Below, in pieces: positions 1 to 10,031 of a stretch of 64,000 nt of DNA. This DNA is from Sthenelais limicola. Taxonomy: Eukaryota; Annelida; Polychaeta; Phyllodocida; Sigalionidae. Under the pieces are notes generated by a model. It saw only the letters and a program-made list of their open reading frames with translations, did no database searches and had not been told where the DNA came from. Location: positions 91,587,740-91,651,739 of the forward strand of contig OW804095.1 of NCBI GenBank assembly GCA_942159475.1. The letters run 5' to 3'. Position numbers and translations under genes: made by a program. Numbering within the stretch: the stretch's first letter is position 1; each line of letters begins with the position of its first letter.

Positions 1-418
1 GGCTGACCGCCAGGTCAAGGGAGGGGGGAATACTGATTAAAGAGTGGGAGGGAGAGGGGAGGGGAGATAACCCCGTGACCTGGTCACCACCCAAAGAGAT
101 TGGTCAGAGTGGCAGTGGTCACTCTGAGCCTCGTTTTAATATTTTGTCTGTCATTGTTATCCTGTGGCTGATTGGATCTCTAATCTAACCTGTCGATTAA
201 TTGGTCCAACGAGACCTAAGCCAATCAGCGCAGGCCCAGTGTATTCATTCTAATCTGTCTAATTATTCTAATAGTATAAGAATAAAGATCAGAGTTAGTT
301 CAACCTTTTTTAAGTGATCCTACTGATTTGAAGCATACATCTCTGTGTTTTGCGTTGATTAATTTCTCGCCCAACTACTGACCCTGAATTATTACGAAGA
401 ATGGCCCGCATTTCTTCA
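1..418 (+). repeat. 5' LTR, 3' portion only
   Basis: Direct repeat of 9626-10031. It ends in CA at 418 directly before the primer binding site. It carries AATAAA at 281-286, a candidate polyadenylation signal, just after a TATAAG word. The start of this LTR lies outside the window, about 1.5 kb upstream if it equals the 3' copy. Confidence 0.93.
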
Positions 419-419
419 T

Positions 420-438
420 TGGCGACCATGATTAGGGG
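420..438 (+). promoter_or_regulatory. Primer binding site for minus-strand DNA synthesis
   Basis: TGGCGACCATGATTAGGGG begins two bases after the LTR end at 418. Position and the TGG start are those of a tRNA-primed PBS. The priming tRNA cannot be named safely from sequence alone. Confidence 0.7.
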
Positions 439-489
439 CTAGTTAGTTGGTCAGATCAGTATCCGACCTTAAAAGCAAGCAAAAGGAGT

Positions 490-498
490 CAGGTGAGT
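490..498 (+). promoter_or_regulatory. Consensus splice donor in the retroelement leader
   Basis: CAG|GTGAGT is a perfect metazoan 5' splice site about 70 bp after the LTR. In retroviruses and errantiviruses a leader donor produces the spliced envelope mRNA. A pyrimidine-rich acceptor-like stretch ending in CAG lies at about 6042-6064, just inside the envelope ORF. Actual use is inferred. Confidence 0.45.
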
Positions 499-566
499 GT
501 GCCTTTTTCAAAACTGCCATTGTATTTATGGGTGTTGTGTTTTTGGGACTCTGAGCTGGGCTTTTA

Positions 567-818
567 TTGGAAGGTGCATTAGCTGACAAAAATCACACAA
601 GTATTATCTTGCTATATCCTGTAGCAATCGAGCATGTGGAAGAGTTCCCACAATACCTCGAAGCTGAGGATATTTTCCTAGAGGAGATATTCAATGATGG
701 TTATCCACCGATCGCAGAACCAGAGGATTGGAACGACTGCGTAGGCACCTCTGAAAGTGTGATCCAGTTCAGCAGTGAACAGCTAGACACTATGTCTTAC
801 CACTGGGATAAAATGTAA
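567..818 (+). CDS. Small acidic leader ORF of unknown function
   Basis: An 83-residue open frame lies between the PBS and gag and opens from a TTG, so the true start is uncertain. The product is strongly acidic (runs of Glu/Asp such as EEFPQYLEAEDIFLEEIF) and has no membrane segment or recognisable domain. It could be an accessory ORF, a spliced leader exon (it starts 74 bp after the consensus donor) or a chance frame. I do not recognise it. Confidence 0.25.
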   Translation: MEGALADKNHTSIILLYPVAIEHVEEFPQYLEAEDIFLEEIFNDGYPPIAEPEDWNDCVGTSESVIQFSSEQLDTMSYHWDKM

Positions 819-1005
819 TGGGTAAGAATAGGGACTAAAGAGATCAAAATTTTTGTTTTTGGAAATACCTGCACAAAAATTGTTATGTTGGATCTAGGCA
901 AAAATTAATATTCCAAATTCTCTATATAGAAATAGAATATTCCAAATAAAGCAGGTAATAATAATTCATCTTTACATATAATCAGCCAATTAACACACCT
1001 CTGAA

Positions 1006-2231
1006 ATGGCGTTGACAACACCCATTGACTGGGAAATCACCGCATAAGAGGTAAATGCACTCAATGATGCTGATCGTAAAGCGCACTATGCGTCAATAGA
1101 AGTAGTTAGAAGGCATATGGAGAGACATGCAACCTTGCTGGGTCCTAACGATGGGACCAACAAAGAATCACTCAGAGAGTGGTTGGAGGGATTGGACAGA
1201 GTTAGAATCACAGTAGGGGCACATGATCTCATAGCCATAGAGGCAGTTATATTGTTAGCTCAGGGATCGTTAGCACGTTCCATCAAATCTTATGTAGAAG
1301 CACAGGGAGGGGAACGCACATGGGAGGGTGTAAAACAGGAAATAATTCGCTTGTTTATGGGAGAAGAGGAGACCACTCAACTTAGAGAGAATTTGAAGGG
1401 GATCCATCAACTCCCATATGAAGACATACAAATTTATGGCCGTAAATACAAGGAAACATCTCTAAGGGCTTATGAACCAGACATTTTGGCCTTGCCTGTA
1501 ATTCAGTCGCAACTAGCTCGAGATTTTATACGTGGGCTCACCGATAGACAGGTACGGTGTGAGGTATTCTCAACCAGACCAGAGACCTTGGGGGAAGCAA
1601 TTGACCTGGCGACAACGGCAGGGTATACCTATACGTTAGCCGATGCTCCAGTCAGAGGTGCAAGGAGAGAGGAACCTATGGAAATAGGCGCCTTACTCCC
1701 AAAACCTCGGACGCCAGCCCCAACTCTGACTTCACCAACCTCTACTGGGTGACCGATGTTGGAACAAAGGCTATGATGGACGAATTAAAAGCATTAAGAA
1801 ATATGGTAGAACTCATGGGGAGGGAAAGATCTCAACCTTCATCAGTAACAGTTCATGCACCACCAGTTCAGAACCAGACTCAGTTTCCCTTTGTACAACC
1901 ACCCTATTTGCCTACATTTCCGCCTTATAGCGCTCCAAACCCTGCCCCGGTTGCCAATTCTAATCAAGTAGAGTCACAACAGGGTCAGAAAAGGAAGGGA
2001 GGGGCACAGAAAGGGGGGAAAAGGTTTAGAGGTAAGAATACTTGCTATGAATGTGGATTGGAGGGACATTTTGCTAGAGAATGCCCTACTCGATTCACAC
2101 AAATGAGAGCGGCTGTACGGCCAGACATAGAAGAAGTAATGGATAACAAAATGCAACCCGTTATAGTGGCTATACAAGCCATAACTCCCAGAGTTCCCAC
2201 AAACCCATTTGTTCTCCCTTTGGGGGAATAA
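1006..2231 (+). pseudogene. gag: gag polyprotein of the Gypsy element, broken
   Basis: Gag forms the virus-like particle shell and packages RNA. The likely ATG is at 1006, followed by an in-frame TAA at 1045-1047. The frame then runs open from 1117 to 1752 with a capsid-like stretch (WLEGLDRVRITVGAHDLIAI, later FIRGLTDRQVRCEVF). A second open frame at 1749-2231, shifted by one base and overlapping by four, carries a Pro-rich linker and a CCHC zinc knuckle, CYECGLEGHFARECP, near 2041-2085. The knuckle binds nucleic acid. The internal stop and frame change look like decay. Gag ends with TAA at 2229-2231, right after a possible slippery site. Confidence 0.85.
2219..2225 (+). promoter_or_regulatory. 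Candidate -1 ribosomal frameshift site between gag and pol
   Basis: TTTGGGG fits the X XXY YYZ form in the gag frame (codons TTG GGG) and sits one codon before the gag stop. Slipping back one base enters exactly the pol frame, which is open from here into the protease. This fits -1 frameshifting known for many Gypsy elements. No downstream stem or pseudoknot was verified. Confidence 0.4.
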
Positions 2232-2665
2232 ATTTGCCGGATAAGCGGTTTCGTGTGGCCCTTCCTGTGGCGGGAAGGAAAGCACAAGCGCTTATCGACA
2301 CCGGCGCCACTAGAAGTTTAGTTAAGTATGATTTGTGGAAACATTTCAATAAGGTAAACCACCGACCGTTAATTTTGGAACAAGGTGAACAGTTACGGTC
2401 ACTGAGTGGTCATGCTTTGCAGTCAGAAGGTAGGGCGATAATTAAGGCTGGGGGTAGTCATCTTCCTGTATACGTTGTTAAAAACCTCCAACACGATCTC
2501 CTACTGGGGGACGATGCTCTGGACATTTTGGATTCAGTAATCTGGCACAGAAAAAGAATCATACGTCTAGGAGGTAGAGAATATAAAAGTCAAGCGGTAG
2601 AAGAAGAAATAGATTCTGAATTTGCTTCCCTCAAAACAGAGGAAGAAATCTGGGAGGAAAGATAG
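2225..2665 (+). pseudogene. pol: Retropepsin-like aspartic protease region of pol
   Basis: The protease cleaves Gag and Gag-Pol. The active-site motif LIDTGATRSLV is intact about 20 residues into the open frame, and the second conserved segment DLLLGDDALD lies about 75 residues further on. The open frame ends with TAG at 2663-2665, but the same frame resumes at once and leads into the reverse transcriptase. This stop is therefore a nonsense mutation inside pol rather than a gene end. Confidence 0.85.
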
Positions 2666-3316
2666 CCAGAAGTTTTTGGCAAAAATGGTAAATTAGGCAT
2701 AGTAAAAGATGTATACATGGAGATTGACACGGGGAATGCCCGCCCTATTAATCAGAGACCTTATCGCCTTCCCTTAAACAAAAAGCTGATAGTAGATAAG
2801 GAGATTGACGAAATGCTTGAGTTAGGTGTGATTGAACCAAGCTCGTCACCATGGGCTAGTCCCATAACTTTAGTACCTAAGAAAGATGGGGAAACCAGGT
2901 TCTGTTCAGATTTTAGAAAATTAATTTCTGTAACCAAGAAAGATGCCCACCCCCTACCAAATATACAAGATATCTTTGATAGTCTTACAGGAGCAGCGAT
3001 CTTTTCCACTCTAGATCTCAAATCTGGGTATTGGCAAGTCCAAATGCACCCTGAAAGCATAGAGAAAACGGCCTTTGTCTGCCATAGAGGTTTATTTCAA
3101 TGGCGTAGAATGCCTTTCGGATTAACTAATGCCCCGGCTGTGTTTCAAAGGGCAATGAACCGGATATTCGCCGAATATATTGGGAAATTTCTTGGTATAT
3201 TCATCGATGACCTGGTGATTTACTCTAAAACACGGGAGGAGCACGAAAAACATCTCAAAATCATTTTTGACACTTTATCCGAACATGGTATTACCATCAA
3301 AAAGAGTAAATGTTAA
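2666..3316 (+). pseudogene. pol: Reverse transcriptase fingers/palm region of pol
   Basis: RNA-dependent DNA polymerase. Visible motifs in order are the PYR entry motif, SPWASPITLVPKKDG, FCSDFRKL, STLDLKSGYWQV (motif A Asp), FGLTNAPAVFQRAMN and FIDDLVIYS, the catalytic Asp-Asp pair in its FIDD form. The frame is interrupted by TAA at 3314-3316, just after the KKSKC segment. The following 36 bases keep the same frame and carry the next conserved segment, so the stop is a point nonsense mutation. Confidence 0.9.
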
Positions 3317-5035
3317 TTTTTTCAAGACAAGGTAGATTTTCTGGGCTTTCAGGTGTCTAAACAGGGGATAAATTCACATCCGGACAAAGTCAAAGCCATT
3401 CGAGAAATGCTCCCGCCTGACAGTGTGTCCGCCATTAGATCTTTTCTAGGCTGTTGTGGATATTATCGTCAGTGTATTCCTGACTATGCAAGAATTGTAA
3501 CACCTTTGGTGGCGTTAACAAAGAAACATGCTAGATTTAAATGGGGTCCTGAACAACAAGAAGCATTCGAGACATTAAAGGACGTTCTTACTTCAGACCA
3601 AATCATGGCTCATCCGCAACCTGGAAAAGCTTATAAGCTTTATACAGATGCCTGTCAATACGCAGTGGGATCCATCCTCGTCCAGTCTGATGAGAATGGA
3701 GTGGAAAGACCAGTTCAGTATATTTCAAAACAACTCTCAGGTCCCCAACTAAAATGGGCGACTATAGAAAAGGAGGCTTTTGCCATTATTTATGCTCTAA
3801 CTAAACTTAGGCCATATCTATATGGCAGTGATTTTACCATCTATACTGACCATAAACCCCTCAAATCGCTCTTTCTTGGTGAGGTTAAAAATACAAAAAT
3901 TCAGTGTTGGGCTGTTTTAATAGCAGAATATGGTGCCCCTATCGAATATAGACAAGGTAAGAACAATGTACGGGCTGATATGTTATCTCGCATAAAGACT
4001 CATGAAACTTATGACCAGGGGGAGGGGAACGCTCTCAGTAATTTTGAAGTAGGTGCCCTCGAGGAAACAGAGGAAATCCCCTGGGAGTTTGATCAGCTTG
4101 AGCGAGAACAAGTCAGAACAGAGCAGCAACAGATGGCTGAGTATCAGTTGGGCCTGGAGGAGGTGGATGATTACACACTAATCAACGGATTATTGTTTAC
4201 AATCATGTCCCCACCCAATAAACCAGCTTATCCTAGATTGGTGTTGCCGCAATCAGCTCGTTACAGAGTGATAAGAAGAGCACACACTGAAGTGGGCCAT
4301 CAGGGAATGAGAAAAACCCTTGATAGGATATTAGAGGCCTACAAGTGGCCTACTATGAGGAAAGATACCCTCCGTGTGTTGAGTAATTGTGATAAGTGTG
4401 CAGTAAATCGTGCAGGTCAAGATAAGGTTGCTCCCACAGCTATGCCTATAGCAAAGTACCCAGGTCAAATAGTGGGAATGGATTTATGTGGTCCTTTTCC
4501 TGTTTCGGACAATGGAAATCGCTATATTATAGTTGTAATTGACCACAGTAGTGGATGGGCGGAAGTAAAACCCATTGATAGAAAAACTGGGAAAAATATA
4601 GCTGACTATCTGGCAAATGAATATGTACCCCGGTACGGGCCCCCAGAGGTAATCATTACTGACAGGGGTCTAGAATTCATGAACCAACAAGTCGAAGGTT
4701 ATTTAAGATCCATTGGGATGCAAGTCAGACACACTTCTGGCTGGCACCCCCAAACTAATGGTAAGACGGAAAGGTTTAACAAAAGCTTTAAGAATATCCT
4801 AAAAAAATTCATCAATGCGCCACCAGCAGAGTGGGAGAATCAACTCGGACCCACACTTTGGGCCCATAGAGTCTCCACCTCTTCAGTCACAAATTTCACT
4901 CCCTATTTTCTCACCTTTGGTCGTCAACCTCCGGTCCCCTTTGCTAAGATCTTCCCTGGGCCGGATGGTACAGAACCCCAAGTGTTAAGTGAACGATTAC
5001 AAGCCCTCACAGATGCTTTCCGGGTAGCTGCATAA
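3317..5035 (+). pseudogene. pol: RT connection, RNase H and integrase core of pol
   Basis: After the RT thumb (FLGCCGYYRQCIPDYARI) comes an RNase H domain (LYTDACQYAVGSIL, EKEAFAIIYAL, YTDHKPLKSL, RADMLSR). The integrase follows with an HHCC zinc site (HTEVGHQG ... CDKC) and the catalytic triad: Asp in GMDLCGPF, Asp in IITDRGLEF and Glu in HPQTNGKTERFN. The frame is open from 3317 to TAA at 5033-5035 and continues in the same frame beyond it. All catalytic residues are preserved, so the lesions are the nonsense codons rather than loss of key residues. Confidence 0.92.
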
Positions 5036-6028
5036 AATACTGAAGCTAGCCGTAAGTATAATTATGAGAGGCTTAGAGCTCGGGCAAATGCTGGTGACTT
5101 ACGTGTAGGTGACTCAGTAGTTGTATTGGCAGGCGCCAGAGCGCCCCTAGATCCTAGATGGGATCATGGGTATACAGTCCTAGGCATAAGGGGAGCTGTA
5201 GTGATCGTAAGAGACCCACAAGGTCAGAGAAAACTAATAAATCGGGAAAGAATAAAATTGGTATCTGGGGATATTGCTTGGGATACGGTTAGAAATAGGC
5301 AAAACAGGGCAGGCCAAGGCAGGCGCAATCAGGCGAGAATACGGGCTCGGGCAGCGAGGCCAGTCCCCCCTGAACCTCCTGGGCAAAATCTAAATGTTGA
5401 CCCCAATGCTTTAATACATGAACCTTTGCTTCCACCTGTGAATCAAGTCTATCTCCAGGCGGAAGATCTAGCTGTAGGCGGCGCTGCTGACGTGGAAATG
5501 GTACCGGAAGTCGAGGAAGAATTCTATTCAGCCGACGAAGATATGGGTAGTGACGTGGACCAACCAGAGGTTCCGGATCCGCCCCGTCATCCTCCTTATA
5601 ATGCTGACCAGCATCAGGCCTTGGTCATTCCACCGCCAGCTCCAGCACCATTCACACCACCTCAGATGAGGTACAGGACTCCTGCAAACATAGAAGAGAC
5701 TCCAGTTAACCCAACTGGAAGGACAACAACTAGGACTCCACGTACTCCTCTACCACCTCCTCATATACGCACCAGGTCAAGGGCCTTGATAGCAGCTCCT
5801 CAGATTGTGCTCCCACCAGACAATCCTCAGCGTCACCTACATAGGCGTTTCCATGCCAAGAGGAGAGTGCCTGCTAGCCCTAGAGAACCTAGTCCACTGA
5901 AGGAGAGCGAGCCTAAACCTGAAAAGAGAGCAAAAATAACATCAGCATCTACCGACCAAGCACCTGACACGCAGGTGACCTCCGCACAAGCACCAGATGC
6001 ACAAGATGGCAGTGGGGACAGTGACTAA
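5036..6028 (+). pseudogene. pol: Integrase C-terminal domain and proline-rich Pol tail
   Basis: This stays in the same frame as the integrase after the TAA at 5033. The first about 80 residues hold the GPY/F-like chromodomain-free C-terminal module (around RWDHGYTVLGIRGAVVIVRD and RERIKLV) that helps target-DNA contact. The remaining about 200 residues are low complexity, rich in Pro, Arg and Glu, with a basic stretch before the end. The tail overlaps the start of the envelope-like ORF by 32 bp in another frame, a compact viral-style arrangement. Confidence 0.75.
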
Positions 6029-7772
6029 GGGGTTACTGTTGCTCACCTGTTACCTCATTTGCAGCCAAGCAGACATCTTTGAGGAAGGTGTGCTGGTATA
6101 CTCGGCTGGGGAGGTAAGGGCCCTCACAGCAACATGGACAGCATTAATGTTCCTCCAGCCTCCTGCTCCTCCACCTATGGAGTCGTGGCTCCACATCCTT
6201 GAAGCTAACATGGAAGGACTACACGAGCAGCAAGTGGTAGGAATCACCGACCTCAGAACATGGCGGCTTCTTGTTCAATTCATCAAAGATCATCTACCCA
6301 CTCCGCCAGTTTGCACGAGGCGAGCTCTGCTGTGAGTGGTAGGAATGATCAGCCGATCTCTCTTCGGTACCGCTACCACAGACCAGATCAACGAGCTCCG
6401 AGCGGCAGTGGAGGTATTGCAGGCAGGCCTCAGTGTGATGTCTCACTTCTAGTCAGAGATGGTTTCTGTGGTAAAACAGACCCGTCTGTTCCTACGAGAG
6501 AATCGAGTCGACATCCAAAACCTGCAAGAGATAAGCCAAAATCTAACTGACCAGGTATCTGAAATTGTTCATCATTTAAATGATTTTTCTAGAGATATTC
6601 ATCGTATGCATATGAGACGAGAGGTTGATCAGGCCCTAAGCCAAGTTGACCGCATTATGCTGGTATATTATAGGCAAATTGATTTATTCCATCGCCAGAG
6701 AACCCACCTAGAGCACGGGTACTTGACTGACGAACATTACCTGAAGAACATTTAAATGAAATTCTTCACCAATTGAGTGAGAGGGGACACCAACCTATAG
6801 ACGATGTTCGTTGGTACTACAGAAGCGTACAAGTTCAAATCATATCTGAGTCAGACGAGCAATTAGTTTATCAGGTGGTCATCCCTGCAGTTTCGGCTAC
6901 TAAGTATTTACACTATAAACTAAGGTATTTTCCTACCCCTTATGGGCCATCCTACCCCAAAATCATCAAGGGCATCGCTGAATTAGCGATGGACAGTGTC
7001 TCTAGTGGTGCCTCTTTTGTTCCTAACCACTGCATGGGATACAGCCCGGCTGTATGTTCCTCTGCGTTGGAGAACCTAAAACCAACATGTGAAACAGAAA
7101 TAATTTTAGGCAAAGGTCCAGTAAAGTGTCAGATAGAGATTTAGAAGCGTGGCAATGTCAGTAACGAAATATTCAGAGATTTTGAACAACTGTCATCGGT
7201 TGTCCTTGCAGTATACTTTCCAGTCAAGACTGTATTAAGGTGTATCAGTAAGAAACCTATAAGAAATGTTTTTACCAAACACACGGGTCACAGTAAACAG
7301 TGGCTGCGTCTTATATAGTGAAGATTGGAGGGTGCGCAGCGTCGAGCAACATAATTCCACGATCAGAATTCCACCCCCCAAAGCCCTGTCCCTACCCTCT
7401 CTCAACTTAACCTATAGAAAGTTCGAAGACTATCCTGAGCTGAAGCAACAACTCCAGTTCAACAGCAGGATCGACGTACCCCTAATTTCCCTGACCGATA
7501 TTCCCCTTCCTCCGACGGTACAGCCTTTTTCCTTCTCCGCATCTCCCACATGGGGATTCGCGACCCTCATGCTCACCCTAGCAATCGTGATTGGATTGAT
7601 GGGAGTGGTGGTGTATGTGAAGAGGAAAAGAGACGGCTCTTGCCTCCCTCTCTTAGGTAAACGTCCTACCCATAGTCTAGACAGACTACCCAGTAAAACT
7701 TCTGCCCCTCTTCCCTCCTTCCCCAATGTCTTTTCTAATCTATACCCGTCCCAACAGCAACCTGCTGAATAG
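5997..7772 (+). pseudogene. env: Envelope (F-type fusion glycoprotein-like) gene, heavily broken
   Basis: The ORF starts inside the end of pol with a short hydrophobic signal-like segment (GLLLLTCYLICSQA). Downstream are an LFGTATTDQI segment followed by a long helical/coiled-coil stretch, a Cys-containing ectodomain, potential N-glycosylation sites, and near the C-terminus one strong membrane span (LMLTLAIVIGLMGVVVYV) followed by KRKR. This architecture resembles envelopes of insect errantiviruses and the baculovirus F family. That assignment is inference from pattern. Breaks seen: TGA at 6333, TAG at 6450, a frame change near 6745, TAG at 7142 and a further frame change before 7266. It is therefore non-functional as it stands. 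Confidence 0.75.
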
Positions 7773-8090
7773 ATTCCACTTCAAGATTCTGGACCCCAGT
7801 CCCTTGGCGGTACCGAAGATCTCGAAACCCCGGAGACCCAACCCCTCCAAATTGACCCCCTATCTTCCTTTAGACAGAACACCCCCCCAAAACCTCCTAG
7901 ATCGATGGATATGAAACAAAGATCTGCAGCACCCCGTGGAGTAGTATGTTAAAACAACAAGTCAGATGAATATGTGGTGTGAGATAATAATAAGCCGATA
8001 TAATGTTAGTCCTAAGTTGCAAATCTGAGCAGATTCTGATTTTAAAATGTTTTGTAGTGCTAATTTAATTGGAATCTAATGGTAATAATT

Positions 8091-8100
8091 ACAAAGGAGG
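8091..8100 (+). promoter_or_regulatory. Polypurine tract
   Basis: ACAAAGGAGG lies immediately before the 3' LTR start TGTTGTCACG at 8101. This is the standard plus-strand primer position. Confidence 0.8.
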
Positions 8101-10031
8101 TGTTGTCACGAAAGCTGTTTAGTTTACTCTAAAGCAGGCCTAGTGCTGGACTGTGGACAATGTCCTCACCCCTTTCATAGAATTTAATTGATTGGTCTAG
8201 TCACCAATCCCTACCTAGTAAGTATGCCCGGTGTTAGCTTGCAGTGGGACGCACTCTTCTGCTCAAGCTAGGGTGAGAAAGCTAGCTGTTATGTAAAGGA
8301 ATAAGCCACCACTTGAGAGAGGATGATGAAGGACCCGTTCTCTGAAGTAGGGTGAAGCAAAGATGGGAGGTTGTCATGCTGTTGATGGAGTAGTGATACC
8401 AAGAAGACCAGCCTAGGAACGGTCGGTAGTCACTAGACCGGTGTGTACACCTCAGCGGGCCATTTTTGGGTCGAAAGAAGGGCTGAAAATAAAGGAATCT
8501 TGTCAGTCTTCTAGACCAGAGGAGCCAGGCTCCCAAATTAAATGTATAAGTATGTACCAGTGTCGCCACCTTGAGGATGTTCACGGCGACAGGTACATAT
8601 AAAGTGTAAAAGATACATGCTGCCACCTTACGGATGTTAAGTAGTGATAGGCAGCCCAAAAAACAAGTAAAATAATAAGGCGATATTCAAAGACTGCGTG
8701 AAAATGCCTGAGACGTTTCTACGGGGAGAACCCATAGACAAGAAAAGCGGAGATATTAATGTACAATACATTAAACTCAAAAGACAGTGCGGTAATACGC
8801 CACCTAGTGAAAACTCTTAAGAGACTGTGTTTACAAATTATCCGAGATAATTGTACGCTAAGGCATTGTAAAATCTTTAGCTATTATTTTTGATTTAGGG
8901 GAGTTGATTTTTCCTCTGTACTTCTCTAGATTGTCTTATTTTTGCATTTTTTCAACTGTATAAACATGTATGTACTTACGAGAGAAAGGGAGCCTCAACC
9001 CAAATAGGAATGGCCGCCGTGAATTTGTCCGGCGGGTCGAAAGGTTAAAATCCAGTGGTTAAAATGCCTGATCGAGGTACCTAATGTAAATAAAGGTTTC
9101 TCATGTGGAATTAGATATCGAGCATCAAAACCTCTGATTCTAATGAAGCTTGAGTGTAGAATTTGACTGAGGATGGCAGTGGATTCGTGAGTGGAAGAAA
9201 GTGAAGCCCACTTATGGTTCTAGGTCGGGGGTTCCGGTTCGGCAGAACTCGGTCAGCCAAGGGGGTGGCCGCTTGGTGATACTCGGGGTTGCTCGGGGAT
9301 TGTCGGCCAGAAACTAAAATGAGGGTTGCGTCGATGTGTTGTCTGCTCCTTAGAGTGGTTCGGAGAACTATGTCGTACACAGTTCTCCGAACCAAATGAG
9401 ATTGGGACGTATGTAAAATTGACAAGCATAAATGGTCTAATTTGTGAGTTAAAGTTGTCTCATTCAGCCACACATTCGTCACGCCCCTACCGGCCAGAAG
9501 GCTACCTACACTTTCTTACCGCCACAACGCTCGCGGATCTCTTATCATTCCAAAGTCCAAAGGTATAGGTGAGGTCCAGGTCTGACCGTTATCTCAAAGT
9601 CGATCACATGGGAAGGGAGGGGAGGGGCTGACCGCCAGGTCAAGTGAGGGGGGAATACTGATTAAAGAGTGGGAGGGAGAGGGGAGGGGAGATAACCCTG
9701 TGACCTGGTCACCACCCAAAGAGATTGGTCAGGGTGGCAGTGGTCACTCTGAGCCTCGTTTTAATATTTTGTCTGTCATTGTTATCCTGTGGCTGATTGG
9801 ATCTCTAATCTAACCTGTCGATTAATTGGTCCAACGAGACCTAAGCCAATCAGCACAGGCCCAGTGTATTCGTTCTAATCTGTTTAGTATAAGAATAAAA
9901 ATCAGAGTTAGTTCGACCTCTTTTAAGTGATCCTACTGATTTGAAGCATACATCTCTGTGTGTTGCGTTGATTAATTTCTCGCCCAACTACTGACCCTGA
10001 ATTATTACGAAGAATGGCCCGCATTTCTTCA
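8101..10031 (+). repeat. 3' LTR of the Gypsy element (1931 bp)
   Basis: It begins TGTTGTC directly after the polypurine tract and ends TTCTTCA at 10031, where similarity to the 5' LTR stops. It is unusually long for a Gypsy LTR. It contains a diverged internal direct repeat (GCCACCTT..GGATGTT at about 8550 and 8620), an ATATAAAG TATA-like word near 8597 and a hairpin at 9357-9393. Open frames inside it are short and show no domain. Confidence 0.92.
9357..9393 (+). repeat. Hairpin inside the 3' LTR
   Basis: Arms GGTTCGGAGAACT.TGT and ACA.AGTTCTCCGAACC are 17 bp with one mismatch, around a CGTA-like centre. It could fold in the RNA or bind a dimeric protein. Function unknown. Confidence 0.6.

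Larger units (their letters stand above)
1..10031 (+). mobile_element. Ty3/Gypsy LTR retrotransposon with envelope-like gene (errantivirus-like), 5' end cut by window edge
   Basis: The order is LTR (partial), PBS, leader, gag, protease-RT-RNase H-integrase, envelope-like gene, polypurine tract, LTR, all on the + strand. The last 418 bp of the 5' LTR matches 9626-10031 of the 3' LTR with about ten substitutions and one 12-bp indel, so the copy is moderately old. The gene order, with integrase after RNase H, identifies Ty3/Gypsy. The third gene after pol, with a signal-like start and a C-terminal membrane segment, points to an endogenous-retrovirus-like lineage. Every gene carries stops or frameshifts, so this copy is not autonomous. 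Confidence 0.95.

Noticed and set aside
1740..1760. Programmed frameshift between the two gag frames
   Set aside because: No slippery heptamer in phase; a simple indel is more likely.
2234..6028. Stop codon readthrough or a variant genetic code in pol
   Set aside because: The stops are of two kinds (TAA, TAG) at non-homologous places, and gag/env are also broken; decay explains it better.
8282..9568. Open frames of 80-125 codons inside the 3' LTR
   Set aside because: No motif, and no matching frame can be checked because the 5' LTR is cut; likely chance frames in a long LTR.
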